Shown here: positions 35,147-43,371 of the stretch, piece by piece
How positions within the stretch are numbered: position 1 is the stretch's first letter
Layout of the letters: each line of letters starts with the position of its first letter
Assembly (NCBI GenBank): GCA_036388675.1
Contig: DASVRI010000013.1
Span: forward strand, 212,893-276,892
Source: DASVUS01 sp036388675
GTDB lineage: Bacteria > Armatimonadota > Abditibacteriia > Abditibacteriales > Abditibacteriaceae
Reading direction: 5' to 3'
Length of the DNA: 64,000 bases
Translations under genes and position numbers: made by a program
Notes under the pieces: model-generated
What the model saw: only the letters and a program-made list of their open reading frames with translations
The model's database searches: none
Told to the model about the DNA's origin: nothing

Positions 35147-36472
35147 ATGAGTACTCAAGAAGCGTCCGGCTCAGCAAACCATCCACTCGGCGGAGAAGGG
35201 TGGAGCAACCGGCGCATCTTTTTTGTGCTGGCTCTCGGCACGCTGATTGTCAGCATCATCTGGCACGCGCCGCAGGAAGCCACCTATATCAGCGAGCGCA
35301 CCGGCGAAATCTTTTTCACCCTTGTGTTAGCGATGTCGCTGACCTACTTGATGCGGCCCGGTGTGCGAGCCCTCAACAAAATGTCGCTGTTTGGCAGCGG
35401 CTCTCGCACTGGCCGCACATGGGCCACAGCCGTGGTGTTTGTCGCGACCGGGCTTTTGCTGTACCTTTTCGTAGCCATTGGCCTGCGTCCTTTCGTGCGC
35501 GATGCCGGTGCGCTCAAAGACTACTTCGTGGCGATGGATGAGACGCAAAGAAAAGAACTTATCAACCAGTGGCAGACCAAGCTCGATACCGCCATCAAGC
35601 CTTACATGGATGTCATTGCGCCTGGTAGGAATATCCGCATCGACCGTGATGTGCCGCGTGCCATTACCAACTTCGCGCCTCGCGCACAAAAATGGCTGGC
35701 GAACGCGTTCACGCACATCGGCTTCATCGTCGAACTGCTGCTGGTGCCGGTTTTGGTTTTCTATTTTCTCAGCGACGGCCCGGCTATTCGTCAGGAAGCA
35801 CGGCTGTTGTGTCCCCCTGTGTGGCGCGCACGCGGCGCGCGGATGTTGGCCGACCTCGATCGAGTACTCGATGGCTACATTCGCGGTCAGGTCATCATGT
35901 GCGTTATCGCTTGGATTGCCGTCACGCTGGGATTGTGGGCGTTGCGCATTCCGCACGCGTTCACCATGGGACTGATTGCCGGGTTGACGCGCGCCGTGCC
36001 GGTCATCGGGCCGCTGCTGGGCGCCATTCCCATTGTGTTGCTGTGCCTGTTCACCACCAATGTGCAAACCACGGTCATTGTTCTCTTTGGCTTTATCGCC
36101 ATGCACTTTCTGGAAAGCAAGGTGCTGCTGCCTAAAATCGTGGGTCACGAAGTCGATTTGCATCCCGTTTCGGTGATCGTGGCACTGTTGCTGGGCATGG
36201 AGTTCTTCGGCTTTCTGGGCGTGTTCCTCGCTGTGCCCGTAGCGGCGGTGTTAAAGATTTCACTGGCCGAATGGCACAATTCGCGCGTGCAGACCGAAGC
36301 CATTGCAGCGGGAACTGCTGTTGCCGTTGCCGACAAACCGAATACGCCGCAAGCGAATACGCCGGAGGCGAATGCGCGGGAAGCGGCTATCGTCGATTTG
36401 GTTCCGAGTACTCAAGTGGTGAGCGCAACGCGCACCGATGCAGCACGCACCGACGCAACGGTCAAGCAGTAG
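35147..36472 (+). CDS. AI-2E family transporter / permease
   Basis: A 441-residue membrane protein of the AI-2E (TqsA/YdiK) family. About eight hydrophobic segments are seen, with a large extracellular-type loop (about 115-200) and C-terminal PVIGPLLGAIPIVLLCL and LLPKIVGHEVDLHPVSVIVALLLG motifs typical of the family. The Ala/Glu-rich C-terminal tail has short repeats. The ATG at 35147 is followed directly by a GAGTACTC (codons 2-4, STQ), and the upstream frame (35006) overlaps wecB, so 35147 is chosen. The cargo is unknown. Confidence 0.85.
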   Translation: MSTQEASGSANHPLGGEGWSNRRIFFVLALGTLIVSIIWHAPQEATYISERTGEIFFTLVLAMSLTYLMRPGVRALNKMSLFGSGSRTGRTWATAVVFVATGLLLYLFVAIGLRPFVRDAGALKDYFVAMDETQRKELINQWQTKLDTAIKPYMDVIAPGRNIRIDRDVPRAITNFAPRAQKWLANAFTHIGFIVELLLVPVLVFYFLSDGPAIRQEARLLCPPVWRARGARMLADLDRVLDGYIRGQVIMCVIAWIAVTLGLWALRIPHAFTMGLIAGLTRAVPVIGPLLGAIPIVLLCLFTTNVQTTVIVLFGFIAMHFLESKVLLPKIVGHEVDLHPVSVIVALLLGMEFFGFLGVFLAVPVAAVLKISLAEWHNSRVQTEAIAAGTAVAVADKPNTPQANTPEANAREAAIVDLVPSTQVVSATRTDAARTDATVKQ

Positions 36473-36499
36473 CTGAATTTTTGACATTCATCAAGTGAA

Positions 36500-37327
36500 T
36501 TGGAGCGAGTGAATTTGTACGACATAACATGGTGGCAGGCCATTATTCTGGGTTTGGCGCAGGGCCTGACGGAATTCATTCCGGTTTCTTCTTCGGCGCA
36601 CCTTAACATTTTGCACGCATTGTTCGGGCATCCACGCGAGCTAACTTACGATGTCACGCTGCACATCGGTACGCTGCTGGCCCTGGTGTGGTATTTCCGC
36701 CACGATTGGGTCGCGTTGCTGACCAGGCCCGAACAAAAAGGCCTGCGCAACCTGGTTTTCATTGCCTGCGTTCCCGCTGTCATCTTTGGAGTACTCGGAC
36801 GCGATTTGCAAGATCATCCGCCAATTTCGCTGCCGCAATTTAACGCGACGATGCTGATCGTCTTCGGTTTGCTGTTGTGGTTTTCCGACCGCGCGGGACG
36901 CAAACAGCGTGAGGTCGGGGATGTGAACTTAACCGATGCTATCGTGGTGGGTTGCGCGCAGGCCATTGCACTCTTGCCCGGCGTGTCGCGTTCGGGCTCG
37001 ACGATCACAGCCGGTTTGTTTCGCGGCTTCACACGCGAAGCGGCGGCGCGCTTCTCGTTTTTGATGTCGTTGCCTATCACACTGGGTGCTGTAACGTACG
37101 AGTTCTATGGCAAAGTCATCAAGGGTGGAGGCTTGTCCGCGCTGGATGCTCCCGCCGGTGTTGTGCTGCTGGGCATCCTGGTTTCGGCGGCATCGGGATT
37201 CTGGGCCATCGGTTTTCTGTTAAACTTCCTGAAGCGTCGCGACGTGACACCGTTTGTGATATGGCGCATCGCGGTGGCGCTGGCGGTATTCGGGCTGGCG
37301 ATGTCCGGGCTGTTCGCTTCTCGCTAA
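36500..37327 (+). CDS. uppP: undecaprenyl-diphosphatase
   Basis: A 275-residue polytopic membrane phosphatase (UppP/BacA) that recycles the undecaprenyl carrier outside the membrane. Motifs are GLAQGLTEFIPVSSSAHLNIL near the N-terminus and LLPGVSRSGSTITAGLFRGFTREAAARFSFLMSLP in the middle (the PGxSRSG active-site region). The start is unclear: TTG at 36500, GTG at 36509 or TTG at 36515 in the same frame, with GGAG at 36502-36505. It closes the polymer-carrier group with wecA-like and wecB genes and gives resistance to bacitracin in other bacteria. Confidence 0.92.
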   Translation: MERVNLYDITWWQAIILGLAQGLTEFIPVSSSAHLNILHALFGHPRELTYDVTLHIGTLLALVWYFRHDWVALLTRPEQKGLRNLVFIACVPAVIFGVLGRDLQDHPPISLPQFNATMLIVFGLLLWFSDRAGRKQREVGDVNLTDAIVVGCAQAIALLPGVSRSGSTITAGLFRGFTREAAARFSFLMSLPITLGAVTYEFYGKVIKGGGLSALDAPAGVVLLGILVSAASGFWAIGFLLNFLKRRDVTPFVIWRIAVALAVFGLAMSGLFASR

Positions 37328-37600
37328 GAACTATTACCTTTATTCCAGAACGGCCCTCCGTCGTGTAGAATCATCCTCGACAGCCCGTCATTGCACCACA
37401 GGTGTTCGCAACGAATTGCAACATGGTCGTTTTTGTGTAGATTCCTCAAGGCGAACTTCACAGCAACATGCAGGCGACACGGCTTCGTGTTGCGCGATGC
37501 GTTAGATGTCATGTCGAGTACTCACGATTATTTGTCCGGTAGCCGTTACAGACCGAGGAAAGCAGACAACTTTACGGTTTGAACGGGCGGAGGTTCTGGA

Positions 37601-40366
37601 TTGTCAACTCTGGTGTGCGGGCGCTGCGGCCATCGCATGGCGCCGAACTCAACATACTGTCCGCATGACCGCTGGACGCTGTGGATAGAAGCGCCCCACG
37701 GTGAGCCGCGCGTTGGAGCGGCTGTTGCCGCCGTCGAAACGCCGCGTGGCTTTGGCAGTTTGCTGGAACGCCTTCGTCTGGAAAAGCAGTGCGCTCACCT
37801 CCAACGCGAACTCGATGAGCCGCTCGATAAGCTGATCGCGCGGTTGGATGAACAACTCGAAAAAGAACCAGCCGACTTCGACACGCACCGGCGCCTGGGC
37901 TTGCTCACTTTGTTGCGCCGCCACTACGAGCGCTCCAACGCTCACTTCCAGCGTGCACACGAACTGAACCCACACGACTTTGAAACGCACATTAACTATG
38001 CTCTGGTGCTAACCGAGCGCGGAAAATTGCAGCCCGCTCTGGAATTGTTGCAGGCGGCGCAAAAGCAGTGGCCCGACACTCCGCTGGTGCTGTTGAACCT
38101 GGCTCTGGTGGCCTTGCAGGCGCGCCGTGCCAACGTTGTGCTGGACACAGTGGAGACTCTGGAAACGCTGTGGAAAAGCAACCCGGCCCTTGCCGGCGAG
38201 TATTTCGTTGACGCAATGACGGCGCGCGGCCTCGCTTTGCTGCAATTGAATCGCCTGAGCGAAGCGCACAACGCCTTGCTCTGTGCAACGCGCGGCCAAT
38301 ACACCCAGGAGCCGATGAGTGCGCCATCGAGTACTCAAGCGCCTGCTCAAGCGCCACCGCCGAGACTTAATGGCTCCACGTCCGGTCACGCCGATGCAGA
38401 CGATGATGATGAACCAGGCGAAGACGATCTCTTTGATGCCACGACAGCCGCCGAACGCCGCCAGTTACTTCAATCGGTGCAGAATTACGGTCAGGAGCAC
38501 TCATCTGCGGTTCAGGCAACGGTTCAACCACCGCAACAAGCTCAGTCGCAAGCTGCCACCGATCACGGCAAAGCCGATCACCGCAAAGTCGACCGTCGCA
38601 TGGCACCGCCCGGAACGCCGTGGCCCTACGATGAACGCCGTCTTTTCCAGCGCCGTCGTTTTGCACACGATGAGGCACCACCTAAAGTTTCAACCGGGGC
38701 CAAAACACCAACTCTCAAACAAGCTCTACCCGATATAACCTTGCTGGAAGGTGAAACAGCCAGCGCCGATGCGCTCAACAACCTGGCAATTGTCGAAGCC
38801 GCCGCCGGCGATTACGACCGCGCCGTGTCTCGCCTGGGCGCGGCCCTGCGCCTGGAACCGGGAAACACGCGTGTTCACAACAATCTGGGTGTCATCGCTT
38901 ACGAGCAGGGTCATCTGCCGGCAGCTTACAAGTATCTCAATTTCGCGCGCCAGATCGAAAACCATGTCGAGCAGATCGAACCGGAAACGCGCAACCATCT
39001 GGCGGTTGTGCTCTCGGCCATGGGCAAGATTGACGAAAGCTGGGAAGAGTTCCAACGCGCGGGCAACCACGAGCGAGCCGAATTTGAAGTGTGGTATAAC
39101 CTGGGCCGCGCTTATATCGAGGTCGGCAAGCCGGATCGTGGCGTGGCCTATTTACGCCGCGCTTTTCAGGCCAATCCGCAGCATCCTGATGTGCATGTGG
39201 TGCTGGGCGCGGCCTACCTGCTGCGCGGCAACGCTTCGATGCGCGCCGAGGCGCTGAAATATCTCAAGCGCGCGTTGCAGCTTCAGCCGCGCCATCTCAT
39301 CGCCTTTTGCGATCTGGCGATGCTGCTGTGCGAGATGGATAACCCGGACGGCGCACGACTTCTCATCAATCAGGCGCTGAAGGCGTATCCGCGCAGCGCC
39401 GAACTCATCTTCCTGCGCGCTCTCGTAACAATGAGTGAAGAGGAAGAAACGCACATGGCGCGCGCCGGAGCGCTTTTCAATACGTCGCTGGCCGGTCGTC
39501 CCGATATGCTGGTGAGTTTGTATGACATGGCGTTGTGCCAGTTTGTGATGGGCTTGCGCGATGCGGCGGCGCAGCAGATGGAAGCCGTGACCAAACGCGA
39601 TGCGGCATTTTCTCCGGCTTATTTCATGATTGGTATCGGGCACGCCATCGCCCGACGCTACCCCGAAGCGCTCGACGCCTGGCAAAGGGCGGCGCAGTTC
39701 GAGCCGAACAATCCCGATTTGCAGGCCAACATGGGCTTTGTGTACTACCAGCGTGGCGACTGGCAAAACGCCATCGCCTGCTATGTGAAAGCACATCGCG
39801 CCGCGCCGGAAGATGCCGATATTCTGTCCTGTCTCGGGCTTTCTTTCGGTCGTGCTGCGGCCACCATTCGCGAGGCGTGGGAAGAAGCGGAGATGAAATA
39901 CCGCATAAATCCCAAGCCGCGTAACCCGCAGGACGAGAAGAATTACAACGAGCTACTGAACCGGGCCATCACGGCGCTTGAACAGAGTTTGCAAATCAAG
40001 CCGCACTCGCCGATTACACATTCGAATTTGGGATTGGTGTACTATTTCAAGCGGCACATCGAGCGCGCCGTGGAACAGTGGCGCATTGTGTCGCGCATGG
40101 ACGCGAGCTACGCCTCACGCCGCGAAGAAGAGCAATATCACAAGTTCGATGATACTCAGGTAACGTTGCGCCCGTTAGACTGGCGCGCCCGAATCGTCGG
40201 CATCGCGCCGCTCTTACCTCGTCCGCATACGCGCCTCTTACCGGGACGCAGCGCGCGCGCTTTCCGTCCTGCCATCTCCGATCCGGCCCTGCAGAAAATG
40301 CCCGCTATGCGGCGAGAACTCGAACACGTCTCGCAAACCCTGGGCTGGATTCACGCGCACAAGTAA
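37601..40366 (+). CDS. zinc-ribbon TPR protein
   Basis: A 921-residue protein. The N-terminus is a zinc-ribbon of the Cys-x2-Cys ... Cys type (VCGRCGHRMAPNSTYCPHD). After a coiled, charged region come many TPR motifs (about 100-225 and 365-870; for example LNNLAIVEAAAGDYDRAVSRLGAALRLEPG and VYYQRGDWQNAIACYVKAHRAAPED), interrupted by a disordered Gln/Asp/Pro stretch at about 240-360. The C-terminal 80 residues are basic. It is likely a scaffold protein. The start is a TTG with GGAGG seven bases upstream. No partner is obvious from the neighbours. Confidence 0.85.
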   Translation: MSTLVCGRCGHRMAPNSTYCPHDRWTLWIEAPHGEPRVGAAVAAVETPRGFGSLLERLRLEKQCAHLQRELDEPLDKLIARLDEQLEKEPADFDTHRRLGLLTLLRRHYERSNAHFQRAHELNPHDFETHINYALVLTERGKLQPALELLQAAQKQWPDTPLVLLNLALVALQARRANVVLDTVETLETLWKSNPALAGEYFVDAMTARGLALLQLNRLSEAHNALLCATRGQYTQEPMSAPSSTQAPAQAPPPRLNGSTSGHADADDDDEPGEDDLFDATTAAERRQLLQSVQNYGQEHSSAVQATVQPPQQAQSQAATDHGKADHRKVDRRMAPPGTPWPYDERRLFQRRRFAHDEAPPKVSTGAKTPTLKQALPDITLLEGETASADALNNLAIVEAAAGDYDRAVSRLGAALRLEPGNTRVHNNLGVIAYEQGHLPAAYKYLNFARQIENHVEQIEPETRNHLAVVLSAMGKIDESWEEFQRAGNHERAEFEVWYNLGRAYIEVGKPDRGVAYLRRAFQANPQHPDVHVVLGAAYLLRGNASMRAEALKYLKRALQLQPRHLIAFCDLAMLLCEMDNPDGARLLINQALKAYPRSAELIFLRALVTMSEEEETHMARAGALFNTSLAGRPDMLVSLYDMALCQFVMGLRDAAAQQMEAVTKRDAAFSPAYFMIGIGHAIARRYPEALDAWQRAAQFEPNNPDLQANMGFVYYQRGDWQNAIACYVKAHRAAPEDADILSCLGLSFGRAAATIREAWEEAEMKYRINPKPRNPQDEKNYNELLNRAITALEQSLQIKPHSPITHSNLGLVYYFKRHIERAVEQWRIVSRMDASYASRREEEQYHKFDDTQVTLRPLDWRARIVGIAPLLPRPHTRLLPGRSARAFRPAISDPALQKMPAMRRELEHVSQTLGWIHAHK

Positions 40367-40394
40367 GAGCTCAATCTTAACGCAAGCGTTCACC

Positions 40395-40438
40395 TGAGGC
40401 GCATGCACCCTGAGGCGTATGCACCATGAGGCGCATGG
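40395..40438. repeat. three short direct repeats TGAGGCGCATGCA
   Basis: Three units of TGAGGCG(C or T)ATG(C or G) occur in tandem with a period near 16 bases in the 155-base gap before the Bax-inhibitor-like gene. No reading frame runs through them. Confidence 0.6.
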
Positions 40439-40521
40439 AACGACACCCGTCGAGTACTCGTTTAACAATGGTGATCGATTCGCGCTGTATACTAAGCGAA
40501 ATCGTCGCATGTGGAGGAAAA

Positions 40522-41238
40522 ATGAATTCAGGATACAATTCCGGTAATCAGGGGCCATTCATGGAAAGCACCTGGAACAACACGCCCGTCTCGCAATCGT
40601 CTGCCGAAGTGCAGATCGGCTTCATTCGCAAAACCTACCTGTTCTTCATGGCAGGCATTCTCTCTGCCATTATGGGCGGCGTGTTGTGCCTGAACGTCGA
40701 ACCGATTCTCCGATTTGCTCTGGCCATTTTAGATCGGCCCCTCATCGCGCTTGTTGTTATTCTCGGCGGCAGTTTCGCAGCGCAGGCATTGGCCTACACA
40801 CCGGGAGTTAACTATGCGGCGCTCTTTGGATTTACCTCTCTCATTGGTATTGTGTTTACGCCCATCATTGCGATGTATGCGCCGGCGGTGGTCGGTCAGG
40901 CGGCTTTTCTTACATTGATTGTGTTCGGCTCGCTCACAGCCTACACTTTTGTCACGCGCAAAGACTTCTCGTTCATGGGCGGCATTTTGTTTGTCGGCAT
41001 TTTGACAGTCGTGCTGGCCGGAGCCGCCAACCTGTTGTTCTTCAAGAGTTCCGGGGCCAGCTACTGGCTCGCGTGGGCGACGCTCTTTGTTTCCAGCGGC
41101 TTTGTGCTGTATCAGACTTCGAACATCATCCACCACCACACCGAACGGGACACAGTCGCTGCTGCGCTGGGGCTGTTCATCTCGTTTTTCAACATCTTCA
41201 TGTCGCTGCTGCGCATCCTGGGCGGCAACCGCAACTAA
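40522..41238 (+). CDS. Bax inhibitor-1 (YccA/BI-1) family membrane protein
   Basis: A 238-residue protein with about seven hydrophobic segments. The family motifs are FIRKTYLFFMAGILSAIMGG at the start of the first segment, LAYTPGVNYAALFGFTSLIGIVFTPI and the C-terminal VLYQTSNIIHHHTERDTVAAALGLFISFFNIFMSLLRILG with its His-Asp pH-sensing region. In bacteria such proteins relate to YccA/YbhL, which interact with FtsH or leak Ca2+. The ATG at 40522 has GGAGGA just before it; a longer frame upstream to 40426 has no ribosome site. Confidence 0.9.
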   Translation: MNSGYNSGNQGPFMESTWNNTPVSQSSAEVQIGFIRKTYLFFMAGILSAIMGGVLCLNVEPILRFALAILDRPLIALVVILGGSFAAQALAYTPGVNYAALFGFTSLIGIVFTPIIAMYAPAVVGQAAFLTLIVFGSLTAYTFVTRKDFSFMGGILFVGILTVVLAGAANLLFFKSSGASYWLAWATLFVSSGFVLYQTSNIIHHHTERDTVAAALGLFISFFNIFMSLLRILGGNRN

Positions 41239-41284
41239 CCGCTCACGCAACTAACTGCGAGACGGAATAACAACTGAGTACTCG

Positions 41285-41319
41285 AAAGGGCGTGGGGCTT
41301 TGGCCTGGCGCCCTTTTTG
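41285..41319 (+). terminator. intrinsic terminator after the BI-1 gene
   Basis: Arms AAAGGGCG (41285-41292) and CGCCCTTT (41309-41316) with a loop and a short T tract beyond (CCCTTTTTG). It lies 47 bases after the BI-1 stop and follows a GAGTACTC copy at 41276. Confidence 0.7.
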
Positions 41320-41373
41320 TTTGGGTGCCGCCAGTGTTATACATTGAACTAGCAATTTCTTCTGAGGACTTTT

Positions 41374-42177
41374 ATGAGAACACCCATCATCGCCGGCAAC
41401 TGGAAGCTGAACAAAACAATTGCGGAAGCGCGCTCCTTCGTGAGCGAATTGAAGCCACTGATCACCGACTCAAGCAATGTCGACATTGTGATCGTTCCGC
41501 CGTTTACCGCTCTGGCAGCCGCTGCCGAAGCCGCGCAGGGCACAAATATCAGCATCGCCGCGCAGGACATGTATTGGAAAGATTCCGGCGCTTACACGGG
41601 CGAAATTTCCGCGCCGATGCTGCTGGACGCCGGATGCAAATACGTTGTGCTGGGCCATTCCGAGCGGCGCGGTCGCTTTGGCGTTCCCGAACCCGACCTC
41701 GAAGGCCAGGCCGGCAACGTCTTTGGCGACAGCGATCAGTCGGTCAACAAGAAGCTGCACGCGGCGATCAAGCACGGCCTGATTCCGATTGTGTGCGTCG
41801 GCGAAACCCTGACCGAGCGACAGAACGGCCACACCGATGCCGTGGTGCAAAACCAGACCGCCGCCGCCCTGGAAGACTTTGAGGCAGGCACAGCGAGTAC
41901 TCTGATCTTCGCTTACGAGCCGGTATGGGCCATCGGCACCGGCGAAACCTGCGCCAGCGAGGAAGCTGACCGCGTTTGCGGCGTCATCCGCGCCACCATC
42001 GCCAGCGCCTTTGGCCAGGAGGCGGGAGAAGCGGTGCGTGTTCAATACGGCGGCAGCGTGAAAGCCGATAACGCCGCCGATTTGCTGGGTCGTCCCAACA
42101 TCGACGGCGCTCTCGTCGGCGGCGCATCCCTCAAGGCCGATTCGTTCGCCGCCATCATCAAAGCCGCGCAAACTTAA
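41374..42177 (+). CDS. tpiA: triosephosphate isomerase
   Basis: A 267-residue glycolytic enzyme interconverting dihydroxyacetone phosphate and glyceraldehyde 3-phosphate. It has NWKLNKTIA (Asn and Lys), GHSERR with the catalytic His, AYEPVWAIGTG with the catalytic Glu, the YGGSVKADNA phosphate loop and VGGASLKADSF. After GHSERRGRFG there is an insertion of about 15 residues (GVPEPDLEGQAGNV) before the usual FGDSDQSVNKK; it is longer than the common 250-residue form for this reason. A terminator-like hairpin follows the stop. Confidence 0.96.
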   Translation: MRTPIIAGNWKLNKTIAEARSFVSELKPLITDSSNVDIVIVPPFTALAAAAEAAQGTNISIAAQDMYWKDSGAYTGEISAPMLLDAGCKYVVLGHSERRGRFGVPEPDLEGQAGNVFGDSDQSVNKKLHAAIKHGLIPIVCVGETLTERQNGHTDAVVQNQTAAALEDFEAGTASTLIFAYEPVWAIGTGETCASEEADRVCGVIRATIASAFGQEAGEAVRVQYGGSVKADNAADLLGRPNIDGALVGGASLKADSFAAIIKAAQT

Positions 42178-42203
42178 TAGGGTATCGTTCAAACGATAAC
42201 AGG

Positions 42204-42237
42204 ACGCCGCAGCACTTCTCATTGCGTGCTGCGGCGT
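42204..42237 (+). terminator. hairpin after tpiA
   Basis: Perfect 12-bp arms ACGCCGCAGCAC (42204-42215) and its complement (42226-42237), followed by TGTGGTTTGTT. The T tract is weak, so termination is likely but not certain. It ends tpiA transcription before the next small gene. Confidence 0.65.
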
Positions 42238-42292
42238 TGTGGTTTGTTCTGCTGCTGCGCGCGGCTTGGCTGCTTGCACTAAAATATACGCT

Positions 42293-42772
42293 ATGGAAAT
42301 CCTTACAGACGAAGCAAAAGAACGTATTCAAGAAACACTTGATGACGCCTTTGAGTATCCAGATAAAGTAACATCGCTGCAAAGTTCGTTGGAATTACAC
42401 ATGTTTGCGACCAACTGGAATTGGGACAATGGGACGAAGGAGCCATTGTTTCGCGTTATTCAAGACTCACGCTGCGATAAAGGCACCGCATTGCGGCTCT
42501 ATTGGGCAGGAGACCCACTATATTTCTATGAAACGTATGCTAATCGTGATGAGGTCGAGGAGTATCATCAGCAAAATTACGATTTGCTCAAGGACATAGA
42601 GAAAAGGCTTATCGGTGGGTTCTACACGGAGCAAAATATCTGCTTTGACCCGCACAGCGACTGGATTCCCGGTCTTACAAGCTCAGATAATCTCAAGCAG
42701 CATATACCAGAGGTTATGTTGGAGTCAACTCCGGGCGTCAAAGTGGAAGGCGAAGATGAGTTCTATAACTGA
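42293..42772 (+). CDS. DUF4274 domain protein
   Basis: A 159-residue soluble protein. The motif FATNWNWDNGTKEPLF ... CDKGTALRLYWAGDPLYF matches the DUF4274 family (function unknown). The rest is acidic. The ATG at 42293 is preferred to an upstream start in the same frame at 42239, which lacks a ribosome site and overlaps the tpiA terminator. There is no known partner next to it. Confidence 0.75.
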   Translation: MEILTDEAKERIQETLDDAFEYPDKVTSLQSSLELHMFATNWNWDNGTKEPLFRVIQDSRCDKGTALRLYWAGDPLYFYETYANRDEVEEYHQQNYDLLKDIEKRLIGGFYTEQNICFDPHSDWIPGLTSSDNLKQHIPEVMLESTPGVKVEGEDEFYN

Positions 42773-42896
42773 ATGAACAGCAGCAGAACCAGTCGCTGCA
42801 CCGGACCGCTTACAGATTCGCTCGTTCCTCGCCACGCTTCCAGCGGCAGGTAAAATTAGTCGTTATGTCGCTGCGTAGTGTGATACATATACTGGC

Positions 42897-43154
42897 ATGA
42901 CGGCATCTCGAGAATTTGCCACACCTGCGCGGGGGCCTTGTCCCCGTTGCCGACAACTGAATCCCTACGTCAAATTGACGTGCTATTTTTGTGGAGAACG
43001 TCTTCCGTGGGCCGAGGTCGCCGCTCCAAGGCGTGCAGCGAGCGGCCATGTTGAGGCTGAACAAAAGTCATCCGCCCTGGCGATTATGAGTTGCGCCATT
43101 GCCTGCATCATATTCATGGGCGTCCTGTTCTATAGCCTTGCACCACCACAATAA
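42897..43154 (+). CDS. small zinc-ribbon membrane protein
   Basis: An 85-residue protein with one zinc ribbon (CPRCRQLNP ... CYFCGERLP, two Cys-x2-Cys knuckles at about residues 15-35) and one membrane segment at the C-terminus (AIMSCAIACIIFMGVLFYSL). The ATG is at 42897. The two-knuckle pattern and length make it a believable small gene; its role is unknown. Confidence 0.6.
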   Translation: MTASREFATPARGPCPRCRQLNPYVKLTCYFCGERLPWAEVAAPRRAASGHVEAEQKSSALAIMSCAIACIIFMGVLFYSLAPPQ

Positions 43155-43176
43155 CGAGAACGTGACCCCTGGATAT

Positions 43177-43206
43177 TTGCCTCACTAGCTGTTTTTGGGC
43201 TATGCT
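43177..43206 (+). promoter_or_regulatory. possible promoter for the amidase gene
   Basis: A -35-like TTGCCT (43177-43182) and -10-like TATGCT (43201-43206) are separated by 18 bases upstream of the amidase gene. The match is moderate, and no experiment supports it. Confidence 0.35.
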
Positions 43207-43305
43207 CTTAAACGGGTTTGCAACGAGATGCAACAATGCGGTTGTGTCATCGTCAAATCTGTGTCAATTTTGCCGGAGTCGTTCTTTCGAGTACTCGCCC
43301 GCCGA

Positions 43306-43335
43306 GGATTCATCCCTGTAGGGATTCATCCCTGT
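43306..43335. repeat. tandem 14-base repeat GGATTCATCCCTGT
   Basis: Two perfect copies at 43306-43319 and 43322-43335, period 16, in the leader of the amidase gene. The stretch AGGGATTCATCCCT is also nearly palindromic, so it may form a short hairpin close to the start codon at 43372. Confidence 0.6.
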
Positions 43336-43371
43336 GCGAATTCAGGCACTCCTGCGCCAAAGGATGTCGCA

